From UBA7887 sp964408735 (GTDB lineage Bacteria > Pseudomonadota > Alphaproteobacteria > UBA7887): a stretch of DNA of 9,536 nucleotides. The stretch covers positions 1 to 9,536 of the forward strand of contig CAYPAX010000138.1 of assembly GCA_964408735.1 (NCBI GenBank), given 5' to 3'. Made by a program: the position numbers and the translations under genes. A model generated the notes under the pieces. That model saw only the letters and a program-made list of their open reading frames with translations, was not told where the DNA came from and ran no database searches. Shown here piece by piece: positions 1-7,317 of this stretch (position 1 is its first letter; every line of letters starts with the position of its first letter).

Positions 1-3
1 AAA

Positions 4-25
4 GGGGTCAAAATTGGACGCCGAT
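4..25. repeat. IS21-type terminal repeat, inner copy
   Basis: This 22-bp repeat unit starts with GGGGTCAA and ends with GCCGAT. It matches the copy at 28-49 at 17 of 22 positions, and the two copies are 24 bp apart. It is probably a transposase-binding site of the IS terminus. Confidence 0.7.
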
Positions 26-27
26 AG

Positions 28-49
28 GGGGTCAATGTTCAATGCCGAT
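28..49. repeat. IS21-type terminal repeat, outer copy
   Basis: This is the second copy of the 22-bp unit, with the same GGGGTCAA and GCCGAT flanks and five differences in the middle. It sits directly before the terminal TTGACA at 49-54. The paired arrangement is what distinguishes IS21-type ends from simple single inverted repeats. Confidence 0.7.
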
Positions 50-54
50 TGACA

Positions 55-190
55 TCAATGGTCCGATGCAGCCGGTAAGACCCACTATTTCAGGGTCAGC
101 GGCAAGCCGAGCGTCGATGCGGAAGGCGCTTTTCTCGGCTATCGCGGCACCGGTACCGATGTCACGGAGTCGGAGCGGGCGCGGCGTGAG
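55..190 (+). pseudogene. Severed remnant of an upstream PAS/PAC domain, in frame with the kinase
   Basis: The kinase reading frame is open from the IS edge through this stretch, and its translation is clearly homologous to the gene's own PAC repeats. It contains HYFRVSGKP and GYRGTGTDVTE, almost identical to GYRGTGSDVTE further on. There is no ATG in frame here, and the codon at 50-52, inside the IS end, is an in-frame TGA. This is therefore the C-terminal half of a PAS domain whose front, with the native start of the gene, was separated by the insertion. Whether the left part still exists on the far side of the element cannot be seen. Confidence 0.8.
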
Positions 191-3100
191 TTGGATGATC
201 GAAATGCGCGCCTGACCAGCTTGATCGACAATGCCGCGGTCGGCATCGTGCAAACCGATATCGAAGGCCGCTATCGTCGCGTGAACAACAAGTTTTGTGA
301 GATCACGGGCTATTCGCGCGATGAGTTGCTCGAGCTGTCCTACCAGGACATCACCCACCCCGACGACAGAGCCGCCGACGTTGTCCGGGTGCGGGCGATA
401 TTCGCCGGACAGATGGACTCCTTCGTCGAAGAGAAGCGGTACATCCGCAAGAACAGCGCAAACGTATGGGTCCAATTGAACGTGGCCGCGGTCCGTGACG
501 ATGCTGCCAAGCCACTCTATTTCATCACCATCGTGCAGGACATCTCGGACCGCAAGAAGGCCGAAGCGGCCTTAAAGGAGAGCGAAACTCGGTTCCGCGA
601 TTTGGCCGAGGCCGCTTCGGACGGGTTCTGGGAGACCGATAAGGAAGGGCGGTTCACCTATTTTTCGCAAGGCGGCCAAGAGATGTCCGAAATGCTGGGC
701 AAAACGCGGTGGGAGCTGCGTGCGCCGGAAGATGCGGACGATGCCATGTGGCAAGCGCACCAGGCGGATATCGATGCGAGGCGGCCGTTCCGGGATTTTC
801 GCTATGCCCGCAAGAACGCACATGGCGATTTTCGGCATATCAGCGTAAACGGCAAGCCGATGTTCGACGGCGACGGGCAATTTCTCGGCTATCGCGGCAC
901 CGGTTCGGATGTCACCGAGCAGGTGCGCCGTGACCTGCGCTTGAGCCGCAGCGAGCTGCGTTTCCGCAATTTGGTGGAAGGTTCCATTCAGGGCGTCATC
1001 GTCAACATCGACAATCGGCCGGTATTCGTCAATTCCGCTTTGGCGAAGATTCTGGGCTATGACGGCCCCGGCGATATCCTTGTCATGGAGTCGTCCGATG
1101 ACTTTCTGCACCCTGATGAGATCGAACGCTCCGCAGCATATCGCCAGGCGCGTCTCAGCGGCGCAGATGCGCCGGATTCTTACGAAGTCAGGGCATTGCG
1201 CCGGGATGGCACCACAACTTGGCTCGAAGTGCGGGCGACGGTCGTCAGTTGGGACGGCAAGCCTGCAGTCCAGGCGACCTATGTGGATATCGCCGAGCGC
1301 AAGCGGGCGGAAGAGCAGCTGCAACACAGCGAGAAGCGATATCGCGATATCGCCGAATCCGTTGGTGATTGGCTGTGGGAGACGGACGCCGAGGGGCGGC
1401 TGACCTATCTCTCCGAGCGCTATGCGGAAGTCATGGGCCGTCCTGTGGCTGGCGAGCTTGGCGACACGCTTTCGCCATTGGACGGGCTTCAGGAAGACAA
1501 GGGTAACTGGGCGACGCTCAGGCAACGCATGGTGGAGCGCCTGCCGTTCCGGGACATCATGTGCCAAATGCGGGATGGTGACGGAAAGATCAGGCACAAC
1601 AGAGTCAGCGGTGGCCCGCAGTTCGACATGGACGGAACATTCATGGGCTATCGCGGCACGGCAACGGATAGTACGGTCGAGGTCGAAGCCCGTATCGCAG
1701 CCATGGATGCGCAAACGCTCCTGCAGAATGCAGTCGAATCCCTTTCCGAAGGTTTCATTCTTTTCGACGCTGACGAGAAAATTGCCTTGGTGAACAAGCA
1801 ATTTCGAAATTTATATGCAGAGCTATCGGAGTACTACGTCCCGGGCACCAGCTTTGAGGAAATTTGCTGGCGGGTCGCGGAATCCGGATTGGTGGAGGAA
1901 GCGGTTGGCCGGGAATCGGATTGGGTGCGCGAGAGAATTTGGCGACACAGAAACCCAAGCGGCTCCTTCGAGCGTCGGCTCGGCCCTGACCGTTGGCTGC
2001 TCATCGACGAGAGCCGGACTTCAACCGGCGGCATAGTATCGATCATGAGGGATGTCTCCGATCTGAAGAGAGCAGAGCAGGAGCTGCGCGCGCTCAACGA
2101 AACCCTGGAAGCTAGGGTCAGCCAAAGAACGAATGCCCTCAAGGAGCAGCTTGCTGCGCGCGAGATGGCACAGATGTCCCTGCGGCGCAGCGAGGCGCGG
2201 CTTCGTATTCTCATGGAAAGCACGGTCGATGGCATCATCGTGATCAATCAGGAAGGACTTATCGAGTCGTTCAATGCCAGTGCAACGGAGATATTCGGGT
2301 ATGAGGCCGAAGAAGCGATCGGCAAGAACGTTCGCATGCTCATGCCGGAACCGGACCAGGGCCGGCATGACGGCTATATCCGCAGATATCTGGATCAGGG
2401 CACGCCGCGAATTCTTGGTGTAGGCCGAGAAGTTTTGGGAATGCGCAAGGACGGCTCGACCTTCCCCATGGAGCTTGGCGTGAGCGAAGTCGACATGGAT
2501 GGCCAGCGTCTGTTCGCCGGCACCATGCGCGATATCAGCGACCGCAAGCGGGTGGAGGAGGAGCTGACCCTGGCCTGGCGGGCGGCGGATTCCGCCAACC
2601 AGTCGAAGAGCGAATTCCTTTCCACCATGAGCCACGAATTGCGCACACCGCTGAATGCGATTCTGGGTTTTACCCAACTGTTGAGAGACTATTCGGAGCC
2701 ACCGCTGTCGGAGGAGCAGCAGGAGAGCGTTGAGCAAATCTTCAATGGCGGAACCCACGTGCTGGCGTTGATCAACGAGGTTCTGGATCTGGCCAGGATC
2801 GAGGCCGGCCGCCTGGAGCTCAACCTCGAAGAGGTCGACCCGATCGCCATTCTCGACCAAAGCCTGGTGCTGGTGAAACCGCTTGCCGACACGCGAGGCA
2901 TTGAGTGCCGGGTTGATACCGCGTCCGATCAGGGCTGGCGGGTCGAGGCCGACCCCGGCAGGCTCAAGCAGGTGCTGCTCAACCTGCTATCCAATGCCGT
3001 GAAGTATAACAGGGATTCGGGCACCTTGACGGTGGTGATCGGCGGAGGCGAGATGGGCATGCTACGCATTAGCGTCAGCGATACCGGCCCGGGCATACCG

Positions 3101-3283
3101 GACGATCGGCGGCAGGACGTATTCCAGCCGTTTTCGCGGCTCGGTATGGAGAGGTCGAAAGTCGAGGGCACCGGTGTTGGCCTGACCATCAGCCGGCAGC
3201 TCATGGAGAGCATGGGCGGCACACTAGATTTCGTGAGCGAGGAAGGTAAGGGCAGCACCTTCTGGATCGAGTTGCCGCTCTAA
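191..3283 (+). CDS. Multi-PAS sensor histidine kinase, 5'-truncated by IS insertion
   Basis: This is a sensor kinase that would autophosphorylate on histidine and pass the phosphate to an unseen response regulator. Numbered from the TTG at 191, it has six PAS domains (about 5-120, 133-245, 255-370, 381-495, 508-625 and 668-788). A predicted coiled-coil linker lies at about 625-668. HisKA carries phospho-acceptor H815 in SHELRTPLN. HATPase_c shows N-box N931/N935, G1 DTGPG at 964-968 and G2 GTGVGL at 993-998. There is no receiver domain and no transmembrane segment in the visible part, so this portion looks cytosolic. PAS6 is FixL-like, with H726 and R746 at the heme-ligand and O2-sensing positions. 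The TTG is only the first possible start after the IS; it has no convincing ribosome binding site, and homology continues upstream to 55, so it is not the native start. Catalytic motifs are intact, but expression is doubtful. The gene converges on the oxygenase gene with 14 nt between them. Confidence 0.85.
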   Translation: MDDRNARLTSLIDNAAVGIVQTDIEGRYRRVNNKFCEITGYSRDELLELSYQDITHPDDRAADVVRVRAIFAGQMDSFVEEKRYIRKNSANVWVQLNVAAVRDDAAKPLYFITIVQDISDRKKAEAALKESETRFRDLAEAASDGFWETDKEGRFTYFSQGGQEMSEMLGKTRWELRAPEDADDAMWQAHQADIDARRPFRDFRYARKNAHGDFRHISVNGKPMFDGDGQFLGYRGTGSDVTEQVRRDLRLSRSELRFRNLVEGSIQGVIVNIDNRPVFVNSALAKILGYDGPGDILVMESSDDFLHPDEIERSAAYRQARLSGADAPDSYEVRALRRDGTTTWLEVRATVVSWDGKPAVQATYVDIAERKRAEEQLQHSEKRYRDIAESVGDWLWETDAEGRLTYLSERYAEVMGRPVAGELGDTLSPLDGLQEDKGNWATLRQRMVERLPFRDIMCQMRDGDGKIRHNRVSGGPQFDMDGTFMGYRGTATDSTVEVEARIAAMDAQTLLQNAVESLSEGFILFDADEKIALVNKQFRNLYAELSEYYVPGTSFEEICWRVAESGLVEEAVGRESDWVRERIWRHRNPSGSFERRLGPDRWLLIDESRTSTGGIVSIMRDVSDLKRAEQELRALNETLEARVSQRTNALKEQLAAREMAQMSLRRSEARLRILMESTVDGIIVINQEGLIESFNASATEIFGYEAEEAIGKNVRMLMPEPDQGRHDGYIRRYLDQGTPRILGVGREVLGMRKDGSTFPMELGVSEVDMDGQRLFAGTMRDISDRKRVEEELTLAWRAADSANQSKSEFLSTMSHELRTPLNAILGFTQLLRDYSEPPLSEEQQESVEQIFNGGTHVLALINEVLDLARIEAGRLELNLEEVDPIAILDQSLVLVKPLADTRGIECRVDTASDQGWRVEADPGRLKQVLLNLLSNAVKYNRDSGTLTVVIGGGEMGMLRISVSDTGPGIPDDRRQDVFQPFSRLGMERSKVEGTGVGLTISRQLMESMGGTLDFVSEEGKGSTFWIELPL

Positions 3284-3297
3284 TTATCGATTGCCTG

Positions 3298-4134
3298 TTA
3301 CCCGTATCGCTTGCCGACCATGGCCTCGGAATCCACCCCGGCATAGAGCACGTCACGCTTCGCCTCGGAGTCGCGCCGGCAATTCTCGAATTCTTCGCCG
3401 GTCAGGCGGCCTTTGGGCGGTTCGAGGATCGTGAAGTTGCCAAAGCTGTCCTCGCCGCTGACCAGCGCGACGATAGGCTTGAAGTCGGTCTGCTGCTTCA
3501 TCGACGGCTTGATGTAGCGGACGGCCGAAGCGATCCGCCTGTCGCCTGAGGTGTTTGGTCCGGAGGCGTGGAAGAGGTGGCCGTGATGCATGGACATCTG
3601 ACCCGTCTGCAACGCGGCATAGACTGTCTCGTCCTCGTTGACCTCGACGGCAATCTCCTGGCCGCGCGTGAGCAGGTTGTCTTCGGCGAAGGTATCGACG
3701 TGGGCCACGGCGCGCTTCAGGTGGCTGCCCGGCACGAAACGCATGCAGCCGCTATCGACGGTCGCAGGCGACAGTGCCAGCCAACAGGTGATTTCCTCGA
3801 TATCGTCGAGGCCCCAATAGGTCAGATCCTGGTGCCAGGAGACGATATGCGGCGAATTCGCTTCCTTGATGAAAAGCGCCGAGCTCCACACCAGCAGGTC
3901 GGGCCCGAGCACTTCCCGTGCCGCCGCGATCAGCTTTGGGTGGCGGATCATGCGGTCGAAGGACGGCAGCAAGCGATCGGGGTATGAGCGCAGCAGGCCA
4001 AGCCGTTCCGGGTCGTCGGCAAGCTCGCTCTCGGCGGCTTCCAGGTCGGCGCGAATGGCCTGCGCCTCTTCCGCACTCATGATGTCGAACGGGCACACAT
4101 AGCCGTCCCGCGCATAGGCTTCAGCCAAGGTCAT
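3298..4134 (-). CDS. Phytanoyl-CoA dioxygenase (PhyH)-family Fe(II)/2-oxoglutarate oxygenase
   Basis: The product is a soluble non-heme iron oxygenase of about 278 residues, the usual length for the PhyH family. Members hydroxylate small organic substrates using 2-oxoglutarate and O2. Numbered from the ATG at 4134, the iron triad is H101 and D103 (in SWHQD) plus H189 (in LFHASGPN). R200, eleven residues after H189, fits the 2-oxoglutarate-binding arginine. The aspartate is retained, so this is a hydroxylase type rather than one of the related halogenases, which replace it with Ala or Gly. The ATG at 4134 is preferred over the GTG at 4146 because GGAG lies six bases upstream of it. It is last in the minus-strand gene run, 75 nt after the DUF1330 gene, and converges on the kinase. 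The substrate cannot be told from the sequence. Confidence 0.88.
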   Translation of the reverse strand: MTLAEAYARDGYVCPFDIMSAEEAQAIRADLEAAESELADDPERLGLLRSYPDRLLPSFDRMIRHPKLIAAAREVLGPDLLVWSSALFIKEANSPHIVSWHQDLTYWGLDDIEEITCWLALSPATVDSGCMRFVPGSHLKRAVAHVDTFAEDNLLTRGQEIAVEVNEDETVYAALQTGQMSMHHGHLFHASGPNTSGDRRIASAVRYIKPSMKQQTDFKPIVALVSGEDSFGNFTILEPPKGRLTGEEFENCRRDSEAKRDVLYAGVDSEAMVGKRYG

Positions 4135-4140
4135 CAAGCA

Positions 4141-4144
4141 CTCC
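4141..4144 (-). promoter_or_regulatory. Ribosome binding site deciding the PhyH start
   Basis: GGAG on the minus strand sits six bases before the ATG at 4134. It overlaps the first codons of the longer GTG frame, which argues for the ATG start. Confidence 0.6.
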
Positions 4145-4209
4145 ACGTTCTCACTCTTTATCGATTTGGTGAGCAGTATCCAGGACTGAGTGGAGTTTGA
4201 GAAGCCGAT

Positions 4210-4503
4210 TCAGGCTGGCGGGTCTTGCGAGAGGATGAAGGTGGCGTCCATGGCCTGCTCGCGAATGGGTATGGCCGACTGGTAGGCCTCGCCGTTGTAC
4301 CAGGCCCGGGCCGCGTCGGCGCTATCGAAGCGGATGATGATCAGGCGCTGGTGCGAATGCTCGCCGGCCAGGGCCTCGACGACGCTGCCGGCCGATACCA
4401 GCTCGCCGCCCGCGGCCTTGATCGAGGGGCCGGCGATGGCGCCATATTCCTTGAGCTTGTCCGGGTCATTGATTGTCGCGTGTGCGATAACGTAAGCGCT
4501 CAT
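4210..4503 (-). CDS. DUF1330 family protein
   Basis: This small soluble protein of 97 residues is a typical DUF1330 member. It has the MSAYVIAHATINDPDKLKEY opening, then GPSIKAAGGE, the central LIIIRFDSADAARAWY block and a C-terminal region with YQSAIPIREQAMDATFIL. Members have a ferredoxin-like alpha/beta fold resembling dimeric alpha-beta barrel monooxygenase-type proteins, but no reaction is established for the family. The frame could open further upstream at 4536. The ATG at 4503 is chosen because AAGGAG lies nine bases before it and the family homology starts exactly there. It lies 39 nt after the GT-C-like gene and 75 nt before the PhyH gene on the same strand, so co-transcription with either is possible. 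Confidence 0.88.
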   Translation of the reverse strand: MSAYVIAHATINDPDKLKEYGAIAGPSIKAAGGELVSAGSVVEALAGEHSHQRLIIIRFDSADAARAWYNGEAYQSAIPIREQAMDATFILSQDPPA

Positions 4504-4512
4504 GGCGGCTGT

Positions 4513-4518
4513 CTCCTT
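4513..4518 (-). promoter_or_regulatory. Strong ribosome binding site of the DUF1330 gene
   Basis: AAGGAG on the minus strand lies nine bases upstream of the ATG at 4503. It is the best Shine-Dalgarno match in the window and fixes the start against the longer open frame. Confidence 0.7.
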
Positions 4519-4542
4519 TGCATGATGGGTCAGCATAGCATG

Positions 4543-6426
4543 TCATTTTTCTCGCCAGGCCCGCCAGGCCGCGACCGGTGCCAGGCCCAGGAAGAGAATC
4601 CATAACGGCACGATGGGCGATATGTACAACGAGTTGATGGCGGGCAGGGCGGTCGCGTCGATATAGGCCAGCAGCGCCAGGCGGCCGGAAATCGCCGTTA
4701 GCAAAACGGCGCAAAGCATGATCTCGCCGCTCAGCCGCCGCCGCAGCAGCGCGCCGGCAAAGGCGAGGCAGGCCACGACGGCGGCAATGCCTCCCGCGGC
4801 GCGCCAGGCGCCCGCATTGGCATTGGCGAGCCGGGCGACCAGGTCGCGCCGCGGATCGCGCGGCGCCAGGCGGTCGCGGCTGTCGATGATGTCGGCGAAG
4901 AGCACCGTCACCGCGCCAAGCTCCACGCGCTCGGCGATCTCGTCGAAGCGCAAGGATCCCAGTACGCCGAATTCGCCGATCACCCGCAGCCGGCAGTCGG
5001 GCACGACGCAGTTGGTCTGGATGTCGAAATCGACCGATTGCGTGCCATCGCCAAAGCGGCGGCGGTTGGACAGCTCGGCCTGCTGCCAGCCGTCGCTCCG
5101 GCCGAGACTGTCCACGGCCGCGACACGGTTCTGCGTGCTCAGCACGCTGCCCCGCAGCCACACCGTGCGGCCGCGCGGGAAGGCCGGTCCGCCGATCAGA
5201 TCGGCGACGAGGCTATGGTCGAGAACGCGCCCGGTACTCTCGACAGGATTAAGGCCGGCGTCTTGGAATGTTATGAGATACCGTGCGGCATCCAGCCAGC
5301 GTTCGCCGGCGAGGGACAGGTATTCGCTGCGATAGGGTGGTGCCAGGGTGTGGCGGGGCGACGAACAGGCAAGGTGCCCGTCATCGCAGGCGGCATCGAT
5401 CTCATCGCCAAGGCGGCGATAGAAGGCGCGGGCGTCCCCGGCCGTCTCGTGATGGCCGGCGAGCCTGGTGGCGCCACGCAGCGCCCACATGAACCAGCCG
5501 CCATGGATCTCGCCACGGCAGGGTGTCTCGCCATACGCGTTGCAGCCCTCTGCCGCCCAGCGGTCGGCCATCGGGCCATCGAGATAGGGCAGCAACTCGG
5601 CCAGCGCCGGGCTGTGTTCCGCGCCGCGGCGCATGGCTTCGCGGGGCACGGGGATCAGGCGTTGCCAGGTGTCGTGCTCGATACGCGACAGCGCGCCATA
5701 GGCGGCAACGAAAGCAGGCTGGCGCACCGCCACCACCTCGGCGATGCCGTAATGGGCCTTGTTGACCAACGCCACTGCCTGAGTGCCGCCCCAGGTTACC
5801 AAAACTGCCAGCACGGCCAGAACCGCCTCGTTCCGCAACCGATGACTGGCGAAGACACAGAGCACGGCGGCAAGCGCCAGCGGCGGCAGCAGCCAGGGGC
5901 CTTCCTCGCGGGTCATCCAGAGCAGGGCCGTGACAAGACCGAGGCTTGCCGCCGGCAGGGCGCGCGCCGGCAGGGCGCGCTCGCGCCGGCGCCACCACCA
6001 CACCACCAGCGCCATCAGCAGCACCACCAGTGGCGTATAGAGGCCTTCGCGGATGATACGCAGTTGGGCTGAGCTGGTGAGCATGGGGTTGAGCGCATAG
6101 GCCGCGAACAGCGCGACGCCGGCCCAGCGCAGCCGCAGCAGCCGCATCAGCAGGCCGCCGGCAAGCAAATAGAGCGCGTCCTGGGCCAGCAGCAGCGGCA
6201 GGCCGAGCCAAGCGACGGCAGCGAGCCACATCGGGTAGACCGGGCCTTTGGCGAGGGTCAGCTCGTCGTATGGCCCCAACCAGTCGCCGTTGAGCAGCGA
6301 TATGGCAAGGCGCGCGAACAAAGCGTCGTCATATTCCGCATGCGCCAGCACCTGGATGGGCACGGCCGCCACCAGCCACATCTGGGCCGCCGCGATCGCC
6401 AGCATCGCCGCCGTATACCTTGCCAT
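4543..6426 (-). CDS. Polytopic membrane protein, GT-C glycosyltransferase-like (function unproven)
   Basis: This is an integral membrane protein of 627 residues. Hydrophobic segments lie at about 7-29, 65-93, 100-115, 128-145, 155-172, 178-195 and 200-221. A soluble loop of roughly 320 residues follows (about 222-540), then further segments at 543-561, 568-589 and 595-620. Just after the first segment comes EYDDALFARLA (31-41), then a GPY...LAKGPVYP stretch (51-65). An acidic pair in the first extracytoplasmic loop is typical of lipid-linked sugar transferases of the GT-C fold (GT39/PMT, ArnT type). I infer a periplasm-facing glycosyltransferase-like role; D33 or D34 would be the catalytic candidate. 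The large loop holds six cysteines in three close pairs (295/303, 347/354, 473/478). The start ATG lies six nt after the transporter's stop, with GGGA nine bases upstream, suggesting coupled translation. It could also be a membrane protein of unknown function. Confidence 0.7.
   Translation of the reverse strand: MARYTAAMLAIAAAQMWLVAAVPIQVLAHAEYDDALFARLAISLLNGDWLGPYDELTLAKGPVYPMWLAAVAWLGLPLLLAQDALYLLAGGLLMRLLRLRWAGVALFAAYALNPMLTSSAQLRIIREGLYTPLVVLLMALVVWWWRRRERALPARALPAASLGLVTALLWMTREEGPWLLPPLALAAVLCVFASHRLRNEAVLAVLAVLVTWGGTQAVALVNKAHYGIAEVVAVRQPAFVAAYGALSRIEHDTWQRLIPVPREAMRRGAEHSPALAELLPYLDGPMADRWAAEGCNAYGETPCRGEIHGGWFMWALRGATRLAGHHETAGDARAFYRRLGDEIDAACDDGHLACSSPRHTLAPPYRSEYLSLAGERWLDAARYLITFQDAGLNPVESTGRVLDHSLVADLIGGPAFPRGRTVWLRGSVLSTQNRVAAVDSLGRSDGWQQAELSNRRRFGDGTQSVDFDIQTNCVVPDCRLRVIGEFGVLGSLRFDEIAERVELGAVTVLFADIIDSRDRLAPRDPRRDLVARLANANAGAWRAAGGIAAVVACLAFAGALLRRRLSGEIMLCAVLLTAISGRLALLAYIDATALPAINSLYISPIVPLWILFLGLAPVAAWRAWREK
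5951..5980. repeat. Perfect tandem duplication of a 15-bp unit, in frame
   Basis: The unit GCCGGCAGGGCGCGC occurs twice back to back (5951-5965 and 5966-5980). It lies in the membrane protein gene and encodes ALPARALPAA (residues 151-160) in a predicted loop after an arginine-rich stretch. Being 15 bp long, it keeps the frame. Confidence 0.9.
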
Positions 6427-6432
6427 ACCGCT

Positions 6433-7317
6433 CTATCCCGTTCTCTTGCGCAGGTTGGCCTCACGATAGGCGATATAGGTCGCACTGGCGAATATCATCA
6501 TGCCGCCCACCCAGGTGAACTCGTCCGGCACTTCGCCGAACAGCCAATAGCCGAGCATGGTGGCCCAGACCAGCTTGAAGAAGTCGAGCGACAGCACCAG
6601 CGTCGCCTCGGTCTCCTTGAGGGCCTGGGTCATGAGAATCTGGGCGATGGTGCCGAGCACGCCGATCAGCGCCAGCCAGGCAAGCTGGTCGAGGGTCGGT
6701 GTCTGCCAGAACAGCAGCGCCGGGCCGGCCGAAAGCGGGATCATCAGCAGCACCATATAGGCGGCGATGGTGATGCTCGATTCCGTGCGCCCGAGGATCT
6801 TGATGACGATCAGCGCGCCACCCCACACCGCGGCCTGGGTGAGCACCAGGAACGGGCCGAGGCCGACATGCTCGAAGCCCGGGCGAATGGCGACGAATGC
6901 CCCGGCAAAGCCGAACAGGATGGCGGACCAGCGGCGCAGGCGCACCACCTCGCCGAGGAGGAAGACGGCGAGAATGGTGGCGAACAGCGGCGCCGTGAAC
7001 GACAGCGCCGCGACATCCGCCAGCGGCGTGATGCTCAGCGCGTAGAAGAAGCACAGCATGGCCACGAGATTGAGGATGGCGCGCAGGCCGTGCAGGGGAA
7101 AGCGCGCCGTGCGTAAGGGAGCAAGGCCATAGCGCAGCAGGATCGGCCCCATCACCAGCAGGCCGAAGACGTTGCGGAAAAAGGCCATCTCGAAGGGATG
7201 CAGCTCGCCCGACAAGTGCCGGATGGCAGCGTGCATGAGGCTGAAGATGATGGTGGCCGAGAACATCAGCGCCATGCCGACGCCGGGGCGCCCGGCCGGC
7301 GCCGATGCCTCGCTCAA
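6433..7317 (-). CDS. EamA/DMT-family transporter
   Basis: The product is an inner-membrane carrier of 294 residues, the standard size for the drug/metabolite transporter superfamily with ten helices. Two EamA repeats are visible, about 14-145 and 155-286. Each ends with the family's GE signature (FLLGE at 119-123, WLFGE at 258-262), and the first contains TAPLFATILAVFLL. Such proteins export or import metabolites; the substrate cannot be inferred. The chosen start is TTG at 7317, which overlaps the GST stop codon in the string TTGA, so translation is probably coupled to the GST. An ATG at 7275 (residue 15) would still leave all helices, but neither start has a clear ribosome binding site. The stop lies six nt before the next gene. 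Confidence 0.88.
   Translation of the reverse strand: MSEASAPAGRPGVGMALMFSATIIFSLMHAAIRHLSGELHPFEMAFFRNVFGLLVMGPILLRYGLAPLRTARFPLHGLRAILNLVAMLCFFYALSITPLADVAALSFTAPLFATILAVFLLGEVVRLRRWSAILFGFAGAFVAIRPGFEHVGLGPFLVLTQAAVWGGALIVIKILGRTESSITIAAYMVLLMIPLSAGPALLFWQTPTLDQLAWLALIGVLGTIAQILMTQALKETEATLVLSLDFFKLVWATMLGYWLFGEVPDEFTWVGGMMIFASATYIAYREANLRKRTG

Larger units (their letters stand above)
1..54. mobile_element. Terminal end of an IS21-family insertion sequence (body off the left edge)
   Basis: This stretch has the form of an IS21-family (istA/istB) terminus. Read on the minus strand from 54 it begins TGTCAATCGGCATTG, and it contains two staggered copies of a motif with GGGGTCAA at one side and GCCGAT at the other. 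Multiple terminal repeats ending in TG/CA are characteristic of IS21 elements and bind the IstA transposase. Host coding sequence starts directly after the CA at 53-54, so the element end is placed at 54. No istA or istB sequence lies in the window, so the element body must be to the left, or only a relic end remains. The family call rests on recognition of the end motif; the insertion itself is well supported by the severed kinase frame. Confidence 0.75.

Noticed and set aside
1336..1353. Perfect 18-bp palindrome GCGATATCGCGATATCGC in the kinase gene
   Set aside because: It encodes the RYRDIA part of a standard PAS-entry motif, which recurs in the protein as RFRDLA. The symmetry is explained by codon choice (repeated GATATCGC) within coding sequence.
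2021..2860. Open frame of 279 codons on the minus strand inside the kinase gene
   Set aside because: The opposite frame encodes contiguous PAS6 and HisKA motifs. The minus-strand translation shows no domain and no ribosome binding site.
3284..3297. Possible bidirectional terminator between the convergent kinase and PhyH genes
   Set aside because: The gap is only 14 nt and shows no hairpin arms or T-run.
4135..4209. Promoter or terminator in the 75-nt gap between DUF1330 and PhyH genes
   Set aside because: Only a weak GATACT-like hexamer without a -35 partner, and no stable inverted repeat, so nothing beyond the PhyH ribosome binding site can be supported.
5038..6072. Long open frame (344 codons) on the + strand opposite the membrane protein gene
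   Set aside because: High-GC antisense shadow. The translation is rich in R, G, A, H and Q with no recognisable domain, while the minus-strand frame has clear membrane segments and operon spacing.
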